From: an uncultured Alphaproteobacteria bacterium
Lineage (GTDB): Bacteria; Pseudomonadota; Alphaproteobacteria; RF32; CAG-239
DNA: 64,000 nt
Reading direction: 5' to 3'
Assembly (NCBI GenBank): GCA_934255405.1
Contig: CAKQNT010000001.1
Location: 167,619 to 231,618 of the forward strand
Shown: piece by piece, positions 26,328 to 35,564 of the stretch
Layout of the letters: each line of letters starts with the position of its first letter
Position numbering within the stretch: position 1 is the first letter of the stretch
Notes under the pieces: model-generated
Told to the model about the DNA's origin: nothing
Database searches by the model: none
The model's input: only the letters and a program-made list of their open reading frames with translations
Made by a program: the position numbers and the translations under genes

Positions 26328-26768
26328 TCAATCTTCGCAAAACTGCAAAATTGTAGATATAAGCCCGTCAAAATCTGAAGATTCAACCATGGAACAAAGG
26401 TTGACTCTATCTAAAACGGCGTAAATTTTGTTTTGTCCGTCATAAACAAGCAGATGTTCGGACATGCGTCCGATAATCAATTTGCCAATGAAAAATGTGT
26501 AATCGCAAAAATCGCGATTTTCTTCGGACAGGTTTCTGAAGGTATATTGTTTTTTGTGGCGGGGATGTGGTTTGGTGCCGAACATTTCCAGTCCATCATA
26601 ATAGCAGCCGTCACAATAGCTTAAAAAGTCCAAAAAATCGTCCGGTAGAGAGGCAAAATTCATTTCTTTGAGCTGAGCCTGCGCTCTGGCAATATCGGCT
26701 TTGGCGGCCGGCGAAAACGCAATACAGCCTGATTTGGCAAAAAGTTTTTCTACCAGCTCTTTATTCAT
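26328..26768 (-). CDS. SMI1/KNR4 (SUKH)-family protein, candidate immunity protein
   Basis: A 146-residue protein with the SUKH pattern: SLPDDFLDFLSYCDG...GLEMFGTKP at about 35-65, followed by IGRMSEHLLVYD and ending in ILQFCED. SUKH proteins often serve as immunity proteins against nuclease toxins of polymorphic toxin systems. The start is ATG 26768, since GGGAG sits eight bases upstream; an ATG six codons earlier lacks one. Its start overlaps the end of the HNH-like gene by eight bases. The toxin-immunity reading is inference. Confidence 0.75.
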   Translation of the reverse strand: MNKELVEKLFAKSGCIAFSPAAKADIARAQAQLKEMNFASLPDDFLDFLSYCDGCYYDGLEMFGTKPHPRHKKQYTFRNLSEENRDFCDYTFFIGKLIIGRMSEHLLVYDGQNKIYAVLDRVNLCSMVESSDFDGLISTILQFCED

Positions 26769-27345
26769 GATAAAAACTCCCGTCAAACCATGGGATATAT
26801 ATTATCTTGTGTTTTTTTAGAAAATTACAGCCAATTTGCATTTCTATCAGGTGGTGAATTTGGTCGTGGACAGGGTGAGTTTTCAGCAGACACAAATTAT
26901 CAAGGCTTATGGTGCCGCCAAAATCAAAAGGAATTTTGATATGAGTGTTGTAGTTCTCAGGAGATTGTTGATTTTTGAGTAGTTTTAAGTCTTCTTCATC
27001 CAGTCCGTAGCGCAGACATTCTTCACTACGCGAATATCCTAAAAACTTAAGAAATGTTTTTCTGAGCCGCTTGTATTCAATATAATTTTTGGACATATCA
27101 GCCCAAGTTTTGGGGTGATAAGCGCAAGCTCTGAGCTCAAAATGGTGCAGGCCGAAATTAACCAAAGCTCTGTGTATGAGCTCTTCCATTTGTTGGGGAG
27201 CCGGCGTTTCTTCCGGATATTCTATAGAAGAAACGGTTTGCGGAGGCAAAGGTTGCGCGGGCTGTGGCAGAAGATCAGCATACTGATGGAACAGGGAGCT
27301 GTTTTCTGCTTGTGGAGTGGTTGTCGGTTTTGACCATTCCCACAT
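26761..27345 (-). CDS. HNH-nuclease-like protein, candidate effector
   Basis: A 194-residue protein. Residues about 1-50 are Pro/Gln-rich and look disordered. Residues about 133-170 resemble a beta-beta-alpha-metal (HNH) site: H135, GG143-144, N150, H160 and H164. The Asn and His spacing is close to that of colicin E9, whose last two histidines are also four apart. The residue expected as general base beside the first His is Ile136, so activity is not assured. It lies between the coupling protein and a SUKH gene in one operon. GGAG precedes ATG 27345. Confidence 0.55.
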   Translation of the reverse strand: MWEWSKPTTTPQAENSSLFHQYADLLPQPAQPLPPQTVSSIEYPEETPAPQQMEELIHRALVNFGLHHFELRACAYHPKTWADMSKNYIEYKRLRKTFLKFLGYSRSEECLRYGLDEEDLKLLKNQQSPENYNTHIKIPFDFGGTISLDNLCLLKTHPVHDQIHHLIEMQIGCNFLKKHKIIYIPWFDGSFYHE

Positions 27346-27362
27346 AGGTAAATCTCCGGCTA

Positions 27363-29606
27363 TTAGGATTTATTGTCGGAATCTTCGGTTTCGACAAAAT
27401 CTTCGTCGCCAAATTCGGAATCGTCAAAATCTTCATTCGGATCATAGTCAATGCCGAGTTTGGAGAGCATATCGTCATTGATATCTTCTCGCTGGGCAAC
27501 AATCCAATCCGGAACATTTGGCGCGGTGGGAATATTGCGCAGAGCTTTCATCTTTTTATCTAGATACCAACGGGGAGAATCCGCCATAATCGGACGGTCG
27601 ATATAGCTTTGCATAAGCACAACCTGTTTGAGCATTGGCAAGCTCAAGAGCTGGGTAGTGGAAATAACCGAAACTCCTTGCAGTTGGTAGCTGACGTTTT
27701 TGGCGAAAGGATTGGTACCCTTGCTAAAACCGCCTTCATTTTTAGAAAAAGAGGTGGTTTGCACGGTTTTGTTGCCAATCATTTTGGAAAAACGTTGAGC
27801 CGTCTGCTCGTTGTTTTGTGACAAAATAACTTTGCAGGCGGTGGTGGAGATAACTGTTTCCAAGTCGTCTTTACCATATTTGCCGGAGATTTGTCCTAAA
27901 TCTTGTCCGATTAGCAGATAAGATACTTTTTGACCACGTCCGACGGCCGGTCCGTCAATAACGGCTTTGAGCTTGGGCATGGTTGGAAACTCGTCCAGCA
28001 CAAATAAGCAGGAGTATGGTCCCATAACACCATCAGTCGGGTTGTTGAACTTGGGCGGGTTGGCAATCAGGTAAGATGACATCAGGTCAATAAAGGTGCC
28101 GGAAATTACGCTCAAAGCGCGGGCATCTACCTGATTAACCGAAAGATATACAGAAATGGGTTTAAATTCACCGGTAATCGGGTCTTTTAATCCGCGCAAA
28201 TCTTTGAATGACAAGTCACTGAAACTGGTGCGGGAAACTACAGCAGAGTTTTTGAAGATTCCAATACCGGCAAAAGCGGTGGACATTACGGAACCGCGCT
28301 CTTTGTCCGGCATGGCGCTAAGCTGGCTCAACTCAACGATACAACGTTGGGCATAGCCAAATTTGCGGGCTTCTTCAATGGCTTCTTCCAAGAGGTCGCG
28401 CATCGGGTCGGCCATGGCAGCCATCTGGTCGCCCTCGTCCATGCGGCGCTTGATGTCTTGAGATTGTTTAATTTGAGCCTCGGTAATCCATTCCAGAATC
28501 ATGGCAATGCAGGCCTCACGACCAATCCATTTTTCAGGCAATAGAGCCCAAGTACCAATGGGTAGGTAGTTGTCTATATTCAGTGTGCCCTGACGCAGGT
28601 TTTGCAAGGCGCGGGAGGCGGCAGGGTCATTCATTTCCAAATAATATCCCTCTAAAACCTTTCGGTCTTCAGTATCGAGCTTGCCTTCATAGACGCGGCC
28701 GATAAAATAATCATTGGCGCGGGCTTTTTCGCATTTGGAAACAATAAAATGGATAAAACCGGTGAGGGCAGCACGACCGGTGGTTGACCAGTGAGGATCG
28801 GCACCGCCTTTGGGGTCTTCTACCAAAACTTTGCACATAGAATCGACATACATATCGCGTGCCGGTCCGGGAGCCGGTACAGCTCCGGGGGACAGCGGGT
28901 TCCAGCTCGGATAATAAATACCCTCAGCCGGATTATCTTCCATACCCCAGTTAATGATAAACACCGGTCCAACTTTTGCACGCGCGCCGGAAGTTTGAAA
29001 ACACAATTCCGGTTTTGGGTCATTGACGATGATACTCATGGTCGGCGAGTGAAAAATGGTGGGAATAACCACACCGGCAGTTTTACCGGTACCCGGAGGT
29101 GCGCAGCACAAGGTGGAGAGTGTTTCTTTAAGAAGCAGGAGTTTGTTGTTGAACTTGCCAACTACCTGACAAAAACCATCAAAACCCAGTAAGGCCATTT
29201 TTTTGATGTCTTTTTCAGTGGCAAGGCGGGCAGAACCATGAATGTTGGACTGAAAACGATATGGATTGGTAACAATACCAATAATTAAACCGGTGGGAAA
29301 ACTGATAAATGGTAATATGGGAATCCATAAACTGAAAGAAAAATCACCATGGTAGTTTAATAACTGCTTAAACCAGCTCCAATAGCGCGAGTATAGGTAT
29401 CCTGGTTTGTTAAATACATAATCGAAGAACAAAGATACATCAGAAATGCTGTCCTTGGATATGCCGGTGCCGATAAGGTAGCCCAAAGGCATGGCTACCA
29501 ACGCCAAAAATATGGTTATTATGGTTGAAATTATAACCGTGATTACCATCCAGCGGACGGCACTGTTATATTCTTCCCATTCTTCTCCTTTTTTTTCTAC
29601 AGCCAT
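27363..29606 (-). CDS. virD4: Type IV secretion coupling protein (VirD4/TraG-like)
   Basis: A 747-residue inner-membrane ATPase that delivers substrates to a type IV secretion channel. Two N-terminal membrane segments (about 19-45 and 92-114), Walker A PPGTGKT at about 170-176, IIVNDPKPEL, and Walker B FVLDEFPTMPKL (DE about 538-539) with GRGQKVSYLLIGQDLGQI following fit VirD4/TraG. The C-terminal tail after about 715 is acidic and rich in Asp and Glu. No VirB genes are in this window. It sits 16 bases after the 417-residue membrane protein in the same operon. Confidence 0.93.
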   Translation of the reverse strand: MAVEKKGEEWEEYNSAVRWMVITVIISTIITIFLALVAMPLGYLIGTGISKDSISDVSLFFDYVFNKPGYLYSRYWSWFKQLLNYHGDFSFSLWIPILPFISFPTGLIIGIVTNPYRFQSNIHGSARLATEKDIKKMALLGFDGFCQVVGKFNNKLLLLKETLSTLCCAPPGTGKTAGVVIPTIFHSPTMSIIVNDPKPELCFQTSGARAKVGPVFIINWGMEDNPAEGIYYPSWNPLSPGAVPAPGPARDMYVDSMCKVLVEDPKGGADPHWSTTGRAALTGFIHFIVSKCEKARANDYFIGRVYEGKLDTEDRKVLEGYYLEMNDPAASRALQNLRQGTLNIDNYLPIGTWALLPEKWIGREACIAMILEWITEAQIKQSQDIKRRMDEGDQMAAMADPMRDLLEEAIEEARKFGYAQRCIVELSQLSAMPDKERGSVMSTAFAGIGIFKNSAVVSRTSFSDLSFKDLRGLKDPITGEFKPISVYLSVNQVDARALSVISGTFIDLMSSYLIANPPKFNNPTDGVMGPYSCLFVLDEFPTMPKLKAVIDGPAVGRGQKVSYLLIGQDLGQISGKYGKDDLETVISTTACKVILSQNNEQTAQRFSKMIGNKTVQTTSFSKNEGGFSKGTNPFAKNVSYQLQGVSVISTTQLLSLPMLKQVVLMQSYIDRPIMADSPRWYLDKKMKALRNIPTAPNVPDWIVAQREDINDDMLSKLGIDYDPNEDFDDSEFGDEDFVETEDSDNKS

Positions 29607-29622
29607 TTATTCCTCTTTAGTC

Positions 29623-30876
29623 TTATGCAATGCTACGTATCAGTTTTTTTATCTTTTCAAAATCCGATTTATCGACTTTGCCTTCGGCCTGATCTATGGT
29701 TTTGGCAAAAAGTTTAATCTCTTTTGGTGTGCCGCGGTCTATGCGGGTTACGTTGATGTTCATACCGTCCCAGATATCAAACATATCTTCGGCATTGATA
29801 ATATTGCCGATTTGTTCAATTACAAAGGCCTCTACTTTGTAGGGCAAATTTGCTTCGGTCAGTTTATCGGTCAGGATAGTGCGGGCAAGGTCTATTTTGC
29901 GCACCGGAGAAATGCGGTGGGAGCTTTCTGAAAACCACAAAGGTTCTTCATCATTAAAACGCTCTTCATCGGCCAGCCAATCTCCGGGCTCTTTGTCATT
30001 GAGGCAGAGGCAGATTGCGGAGCCGGAAATTCCGATAAAGTCAATAAGAGTATTTTTGATGGTGGCGCCGGTGATAATCTCGTAACCTTTTTGTTTGAGA
30101 ATATCAAAGGTGGAGTTGCTGCTGCCGCGTTGAACCGGAGTATTGTCGCGCTGGTTTTGTCCGCGGTCATTGCGGGGTTTGCCACGGTTGTCGTTTCTTT
30201 GCTGCGGTTTGGGAGCCGGTTCTTCAGCCGCAGGTTTGGGTTCTGGTTTATCCTCTTCTTTGGGTTTGTCTTCAAACAAATCAAAGTCAAAATCAGTGTT
30301 ATCGTCATCATCAAATTTGAACAGCGAATGATCGAATTCAACCGGACCGGAGGTTGCTTGCTTGGTGGTTGGCTGCGCAGGTTTGGCTTTGGGTTTGGTC
30401 GATATGCCGGAGAGGGCAGATTTTTTGTCAGCAGGCAAAGAATAGGCGCTTTCTTCCAGCGGCGGACGAATACTGCGGGGGCGTATTTCTTTGTAAGAAC
30501 GTTTCTTTTTGACAACTTTTACACTGGCCTTATCAGCAATTTTTTTAACCTGACTGCCAAAGAGTTTTTTGAAAATTGACAGCGGAAGCTTCATAATATC
30601 GGCAATGATTTTGCCCCAGCGAATCATACTGAGAGCTGTCCAGCCGGTGAGCCAAACCGGAATAAATGTAAGGATAATCAGAATAAACGCCCATTCTTTG
30701 GGGTCATCAATAACCCAACCGGAGAGCCACAAGTGCCAGGCATAAAGCCAATGATCAAGGCGCAAAATGTCAAAATGCCAGTTAGTGAGCATAATAACAC
30801 GTATGCCTTCCAGAAACAAAATGCTCCAGAAGAGCCCAACAAAGGCAATGCGCATTAATATCAGCAATGGTTTCAA
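29623..30876 (-). CDS. Membrane protein of the coupling-protein operon (paralogue domain A)
   Basis: A 417-residue protein: two membrane segments (about 8-30 and 60-85), a long disordered linker rich in Pro, Lys, Asp and Glu (about 125-250) and a C-terminal folded domain (about 255-410) I cannot assign. Its first 110 residues resemble those of the 161-residue protein at 30941-31426 in topology and motifs (IRFAIIGFVW versus MRIAFVGLFW, and IPVWLTGWTAL versus IPIVWIVGWLLL). A partner of the coupling protein, similar in position to DotM next to DotL, is a guess. Confidence 0.7.
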   Translation of the reverse strand: MKPLLILMRIAFVGLFWSILFLEGIRVIMLTNWHFDILRLDHWLYAWHLWLSGWVIDDPKEWAFILIILTFIPVWLTGWTALSMIRWGKIIADIMKLPLSIFKKLFGSQVKKIADKASVKVVKKKRSYKEIRPRSIRPPLEESAYSLPADKKSALSGISTKPKAKPAQPTTKQATSGPVEFDHSLFKFDDDDNTDFDFDLFEDKPKEEDKPEPKPAAEEPAPKPQQRNDNRGKPRNDRGQNQRDNTPVQRGSSNSTFDILKQKGYEIITGATIKNTLIDFIGISGSAICLCLNDKEPGDWLADEERFNDEEPLWFSESSHRISPVRKIDLARTILTDKLTEANLPYKVEAFVIEQIGNIINAEDMFDIWDGMNINVTRIDRGTPKEIKLFAKTIDQAEGKVDKSDFEKIKKLIRSIA

Positions 30877-30940
30877 AAGGTGTTATCTCCAAATATCCGG
30901 TATTTTGGTGTATTGTATCATAAAATTAGTTAACAACTGT

Positions 30941-31426
30941 TTAGCCTTTTTTGTTGATTTCTCCAATCTTTTTTAAGACTTCAGAGCGAATGTTGCCGAC
31001 TTCTTGAGCCTGAGCCGGCTTGATTGATTCAAGTTGTTCTTTTATCTCTTCAATCATTTTTTGGCTGGACTTAAGATTGCGCAACACAACACGCGAGGAA
31101 TCATGACCATATTTGTTGATAATATGGCGATTATAGGCAATAATCGGATAAATCAACAGCTCAAAATAATTTACTCTGAGCAACAATAACCAGCCGACAA
31201 TCCATACAATCGGTATGAAAAACAGCATAAGCAAAAACAGGTAGTCTTGCTTGGAGTTGATTATGCCGCCGGCATTCCAAAAGTTGGAGATTGTATTCCA
31301 GCTGTGCGCAGACAAGAAATTGAAACTCCACAATTCATACATTGCATAGTTGGCGGCAAACAAAAACACATAAGTCCATACAAAGCCAATTATGGCAAAA
31401 CGAATTATTTTGAATATTTTTTTCAT
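30941..31426 (-). CDS. Membrane protein of the coupling-protein operon (paralogue domain B)
   Basis: A 161-residue protein with two membrane segments (about 8-30 and 62-83) and a C-terminal coiled-coil tail (about 115-160). The N-terminal part is homologous to the 417-residue protein downstream, so this is a short paralogue lacking the linker and C-terminal domain. Its ATG overlaps the upstream stop by one base (TAATG), which indicates coupled translation with the 580-residue gene. Confidence 0.7.
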   Translation of the reverse strand: MKKIFKIIRFAIIGFVWTYVFLFAANYAMYELWSFNFLSAHSWNTISNFWNAGGIINSKQDYLFLLMLFFIPIVWIVGWLLLLRVNYFELLIYPIIAYNRHIINKYGHDSSRVVLRNLKSSQKMIEEIKEQLESIKPAQAQEVGNIRSEVLKKIGEINKKG

Positions 31427-33168
31427 TATCTGCCACCGTTATTATTTGTTGGTAGCCTGTTAGACTGGTGGTGGTTGTTGGGTGTTATTTCTGCTGTTGC
31501 TCCGCTATTGTTGTTTTGGACTCGTTCTTTGGTTTTTTCAAAGTCTTCTCTTCTTTTACCATTTCTTTCTTTTTCAGATAGGAGATATTGCTCGTATTGC
31601 TCGGATAATCTAAGCGTTTCATTGAGACGTGAGCTGTTTTCATTGCATAGATATGCCTCTTCTTGCAGGGTTCTTACATCACTGCTGTTGACTTCCTGCT
31701 GGTTGAGATTGTTTAGGGTATCAAGATATTTATTTTTAGGTGTTTTGTCTTTTTCGGCGTATTTGCCTTTGTCAATGTTGGTTTTTGATTGTTCGGCGGC
31801 CTCAAAACTGTAATCCAGAAATTCTTTTACGCTAGAGAACTTATTACTGGTTCCTCGTTGAATTTTGATGTATTCGGCAAGAAAAACTTTTCTGGCGTTT
31901 AGGCGCGCAAGAACCTTATCTTCTTCTGACGGATTCTGACCTTGAGCTTTTAGGTGAAGCAGCGAGGCTGTGGTCATATTGGTGATGAAAGCTCTTTCCG
32001 GAGCATCAAGAAGAAAACTCTCTTGAGCGGTTTTAGCAAAACCACTTTTGGCTTTTTGCAGTTGTTCTTGGTGTTGTTCTTGAGTGATTCTGCCTTCATT
32101 CAGCGCGGTATCCAAGAGTGTTTTGTATTTTGCGGTGCGCAAAATATAATTTTGCATCAGATTTGAACCGATAGGAACATAGGTTTTTGTTTCCTGATCA
32201 TACCAAAACCGTTCTTCGGTGCCATCTTTGGTGCCCAATGCAACAGATTTATTAACATAAACATTGTTGGTGTCATTAGGATCTGTGGTGAGCTCTTTGT
32301 TGAGTACTTTGTCAGCTAAACGCTCAAATCTTGTCAAATCCGGTTTGCTATTGGGATCACCGATAAGATCCATAAGCTCTTTCATTTCTTTGTTGTGGCT
32401 GCCCAAGACAACATTGCCATATTTAGTGGTTTCGTCTGTGGCATCAAAGTCATACTTAAATTGATATTGTCCGGCATCACGGAGAGCTTCTTTTACATTG
32501 TTTACGGCTTTGTTCCAGTTTTCTTTGAGGTCATCATATGCAGGAACGACAATATCATCCTTAGCATGGTGATATGCCCAGCTGGAGGCTTTGTATAGAC
32601 TCATGCCGATGAATCCGGAGACTTTTTTTCCGGCATAAGCGGCAGAGGCCAAAACAACATCTTTCATCAAAAAGTCAATAAAATCACCTTGCTGAATATC
32701 AAATTTGTCATCCTCGTCCTCAGGGTCATCGTAATCACCATCTTGACGCTTAATTTCTGGCACATCTTTATTATTATCGTTATTCTTCTTAAGGCTTGTC
32801 GAGGGGGCGGTAGGTTTATTATTAACTAAGAGATCTTTGTTTCCGGTTTCTTCGGCAAGTTTATTGAGCTCATCAACTTCTAGGGAAGAGGCATCACCCT
32901 CTTGAACTTTTTTGACAAGCTCATCAGCTCTAACAGGACTGATAGATGTTTGTTGAGTTGTTTGCTGAGGTTGGGTTTTTGTTTCCGCAGTGTGTGAAGC
33001 AGGAGTGGCGGCAGACTGATTGCTGTGCGAAGTATTAGTATTAGGGGTGTTTCCGCCAGTTGGGACGCTGTTGCCGCTTTTAGAGGCTCTGACGTTTTTG
33101 CTTTCTTTAATAGCCGCTGCTACACCCGTACGAATCTGCGCGCTTGCTGTTGTTGATGTTTCTGCCAT
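31426..33168 (-). CDS. Large hydrophilic protein of unknown function, operon head
   Basis: A 580-residue protein without signal peptide. The N-terminal 160 residues are Ser/Thr/Asn/Gln-rich and disordered with an acidic stretch (DDPEDEDDKFD); the middle (about 165-500) is helical with a small hydrophobic patch (FLMKDVVLASAAYAGKKVSGFIGMSLY); the tail is Asn/Gln-rich. No family is recognised. It has its own sigma-70 type promoter and starts the leftward coupling-protein operon, so a secreted effector or an adaptor is possible; this rests on context only. Confidence 0.65.
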   Translation of the reverse strand: MAETSTTASAQIRTGVAAAIKESKNVRASKSGNSVPTGGNTPNTNTSHSNQSAATPASHTAETKTQPQQTTQQTSISPVRADELVKKVQEGDASSLEVDELNKLAEETGNKDLLVNNKPTAPSTSLKKNNDNNKDVPEIKRQDGDYDDPEDEDDKFDIQQGDFIDFLMKDVVLASAAYAGKKVSGFIGMSLYKASSWAYHHAKDDIVVPAYDDLKENWNKAVNNVKEALRDAGQYQFKYDFDATDETTKYGNVVLGSHNKEMKELMDLIGDPNSKPDLTRFERLADKVLNKELTTDPNDTNNVYVNKSVALGTKDGTEERFWYDQETKTYVPIGSNLMQNYILRTAKYKTLLDTALNEGRITQEQHQEQLQKAKSGFAKTAQESFLLDAPERAFITNMTTASLLHLKAQGQNPSEEDKVLARLNARKVFLAEYIKIQRGTSNKFSSVKEFLDYSFEAAEQSKTNIDKGKYAEKDKTPKNKYLDTLNNLNQQEVNSSDVRTLQEEAYLCNENSSRLNETLRLSEQYEQYLLSEKERNGKRREDFEKTKERVQNNNSGATAEITPNNHHQSNRLPTNNNGGR

Positions 33169-33203
33169 TGTTCTGCTCCATTAAATAAGGCGATATTACT
33201 TGT

Positions 33204-33231
33204 ATTATAACATATTTTTAAGTTTTGTCTA
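33204..33231 (-). promoter_or_regulatory. Promoter of the coupling-protein operon
   Basis: On the minus strand TAGACA, 16-base spacer, TATAAT (perfect -10), in the 87-base gap upstream of the 580-residue gene. Confidence 0.7.
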
Positions 33232-33255
33232 TATTTTTGTATAGGCAAAAACCGC

Positions 33256-34098
33256 TTAAACTTTAAGATTTTTTAGAAAAATACCAATCTCTTTGTTGAC
33301 GCGGATTCCGTCTTCGGGTTTGGCCTTTATCATGCCAAAAAAGCGTGGAGGAATTTTATCTACCTGAATGGGGGCATAAGTTGCGGGATTGGATTCCAAA
33401 ATTTTTTGCGCACCATCGGGGTCTTTGCGAGCGGTTTTGAAAAAGTTGTTTACCAATCTTTCGGCATCAATGGGAAAATGCTGAATCTTAATTGCTTCAA
33501 TGTATTTTTGGATTCTTTCTTTGCGGCGTAAATGGTCTTCATAAATTTTCTTTTCAATTCGACGCTTTTGAGCCTTGGCTTTTCGCATATTGTAGGCTAT
33601 TTCACAGCCATCAACTTCAATTAATATCTCTACATAAGAAATTATGGCGTTTTGCAGGTCCTCGTCGGAAGTCTTTTCTGCAAAATTGAGTAGTTGTTCA
33701 TCGCTGGGATTTTCGGGCAAAGATGATAAACGCACCGGTTGCGCCTGAACCAAAACGTTCCAAGAATCAAAAATATCCTGATTTAGATCCTGCGTGCGAT
33801 TGGGGCGGTAACGCGGGTATATGTGCATGGCCGTAAATTTGAACTCGGGAAGAGGCACATTTGCGGTATTGGCAATGTTGATTACGGCAAATTTAAAACG
33901 ATGATAAGCGTCATATAAACGGCGCTCTTCAGGGTAGAGGTTAGATATTGTTTCTGCCTCGTCTCCGGGGTAGACGGGGAGAGGTTTGCTATTGGATTGC
34001 AGCTCTTTTATATCTTCAATGTTGTCATCAGTATCCGCCAGCTGCTTGGCAATAAAGTCATCTAAGAGGGAGTCAAAGTTATCTTGATCTTCAGCCAT
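33256..34098 (-). CDS. Conserved-looking hypothetical protein
   Basis: A 280-residue soluble protein I do not recognise. It is acidic at the N-terminus (about 1-45), with a central helical part containing a run of basic residues (KAKAQKRRIEKKIYEDHLRRKERIQ, about 175-200, abbreviated here by position) and no membrane segment. It lies 11 bases after the DUF6476 gene and before the coupling-protein operon promoter, so it may belong to either unit. Confidence 0.6.
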   Translation of the reverse strand: MAEDQDNFDSLLDDFIAKQLADTDDNIEDIKELQSNSKPLPVYPGDEAETISNLYPEERRLYDAYHRFKFAVINIANTANVPLPEFKFTAMHIYPRYRPNRTQDLNQDIFDSWNVLVQAQPVRLSSLPENPSDEQLLNFAEKTSDEDLQNAIISYVEILIEVDGCEIAYNMRKAKAQKRRIEKKIYEDHLRRKERIQKYIEAIKIQHFPIDAERLVNNFFKTARKDPDGAQKILESNPATYAPIQVDKIPPRFFGMIKAKPEDGIRVNKEIGIFLKNLKV

Positions 34099-34109
34099 AT
34101 TGTTGCTCC

Positions 34110-34394
34110 TTATTGCAGAGTGATTGTTGCCGGTTTGTTTTGAGGTTCTGCTTGATTGATAATGATAATTCGGTCAGGACGTCCGCCGTATTTGACCAGC
34201 AAATAAAGTTTTTCGTCTTTGATTATAAATTTTTCTATACTGCTGCCTTCCGGTTGGCGCAGAGATAAATCAGTCGGCTGCGGTGCCGGTGCTGAAATTT
34301 TTTTGTAAATGCTGCCAAGCGCTGCCAAAGTGCCAAAAACCAGCAGAAAAGTAAGTATGGCGACAATAGTTTTGATTAATTTGAGTTTATCCAC
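34110..34394 (-). CDS. DUF6476-like single-pass membrane protein
   Basis: A 94-residue protein with one N-terminal membrane helix (about 6-26) and a short periplasmic beta-rich domain ending in ...KPATITLQ. A gene of this size and layout is found beside rluD in many alphaproteobacteria. I choose GTG 34394 since AAGGAAG precedes it by seven bases; the in-frame TTG at 34412 lacks such a site. It is divergent from rluD. Function unknown. Confidence 0.7.
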   Translation of the reverse strand: MDKLKLIKTIVAILTFLLVFGTLAALGSIYKKISAPAPQPTDLSLRQPEGSSIEKFIIKDEKLYLLVKYGGRPDRIIIINQAEPQNKPATITLQ

Positions 34395-34468
34395 GGTTAA
34401 TCTTCCTTGCAAGTTTTAATTTTGCCTTTATTATAACCTCTATTCTGTTGTTTATTCAAGGTTATAAA

Positions 34469-35440
34469 ATGTCTGATATCATGATTTATAGCACACCAAT
34501 GGTTAATAAAGAATATAAAGGCAAACGGATCGACAAGTTTTTGAGCGAGTGTTTTCCTGATATTTCTCGCGCACAAGCGCAGCGCTTGATTGCTATGGGC
34601 AATGTGACATCAGACGACGCAACAATCGGCGATAATTCTTTTAAGATAAGAGAAGGAGATGTGTATCAGGTGGAGATTCCACCGGCTGCGGAGGCGGAAC
34701 CTCAACCGCAAGATATTCCGCTGGATGTGGTTTATGAAGATGAGGATATTATTGTTGTAAACAAACCTGCCGGTATGACAGTTCATCCGGCTCCGGGGGC
34801 GCCGGACAAAACATTGGTGAATGCTCTGTTGTTTCATTGTAAAGATTTATCCGGAATCGGCGGCGTTAAAAGACCGGGGATTGTGCATCGCATTGATAAA
34901 GACACATCGGGGCTTTTGGTGGTGGCAAAAAACGATGCGGCACATCAGCATTTGTGTGAGCAGTTTGCCGAACACTCGATTGAAAGAACTTATTATGCGG
35001 TAGTGTTTGGCCTGCCTACGCCGCCGCAAGGGGTTGTTGATGCTGATATCGGACGGAGTCCTTATGACCGCAAAAAAATGGCGGTGGTGCAAAAGAATGG
35101 CAAACACGCGGTAACGCACTATCAAACTATTGAAACATATAAAGCTTTGGCGTCGTTGGTAAAATGTAATTTGGAAACCGGACGCACCCATCAGATAAGA
35201 GTGCATATGGCAAAGTTAGGCTGTAATTTGGTTGGCGACCAGCTATATGTAAAGTCTAAAAAAATAACAGACAAAACCATATCTGCAACTCATAAAGACT
35301 ACATCAACAATTTTCCAAGGCAGGCGCTGCACGCTAAAAGTTTGGGGTTTGTGCATCCGAGAAGCGGTAAATTTATGGCTTTTGATAGCGAATTTCCGCG
35401 AGATTTCAAAGAGTTGCTTTTGGTGCTGCAAGAGATATAA
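34469..35440 (+). CDS. rluD: Ribosomal large subunit pseudouridine synthase D
   Basis: A 323-residue pseudouridine synthase of the RluA family, converting U1911, U1915 and U1917 of 23S rRNA (E. coli numbers). An N-terminal S4 domain (about 15-75) precedes the catalytic HRIDKDTSGLLVVAKN motif with the nucleophilic Asp, and the LETGRTHQIRVH motif follows. ATG 34469 with AAGG seven bases upstream is preferred over an earlier TTG. It is the first gene of the rluD-rpoH pair. Confidence 0.95.
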   Translation: MSDIMIYSTPMVNKEYKGKRIDKFLSECFPDISRAQAQRLIAMGNVTSDDATIGDNSFKIREGDVYQVEIPPAAEAEPQPQDIPLDVVYEDEDIIVVNKPAGMTVHPAPGAPDKTLVNALLFHCKDLSGIGGVKRPGIVHRIDKDTSGLLVVAKNDAAHQHLCEQFAEHSIERTYYAVVFGLPTPPQGVVDADIGRSPYDRKKMAVVQKNGKHAVTHYQTIETYKALASLVKCNLETGRTHQIRVHMAKLGCNLVGDQLYVKSKKITDKTISATHKDYINNFPRQALHAKSLGFVHPRSGKFMAFDSEFPRDFKELLLVLQEI

Positions 35441-35564
35441 AACTAAAGTATAGGTTGCGCTTTTGCTTTTTTTGAGTAGCGTTGACTCACTCATTTTTTT
35501 AGATTCGAACTTGGACTCGGACGTTGAACTGCCGGTGTAATTGTTTATGCAGGAGTGAAACGAA

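Noticed and set aside
30091..30579. 162-residue plus-strand frame opposite the 417-residue membrane protein
   Set aside because: It is rich in Phe, Arg and Gly because it is antisense to the Pro/Lys/Asp-rich linker; no start signal.
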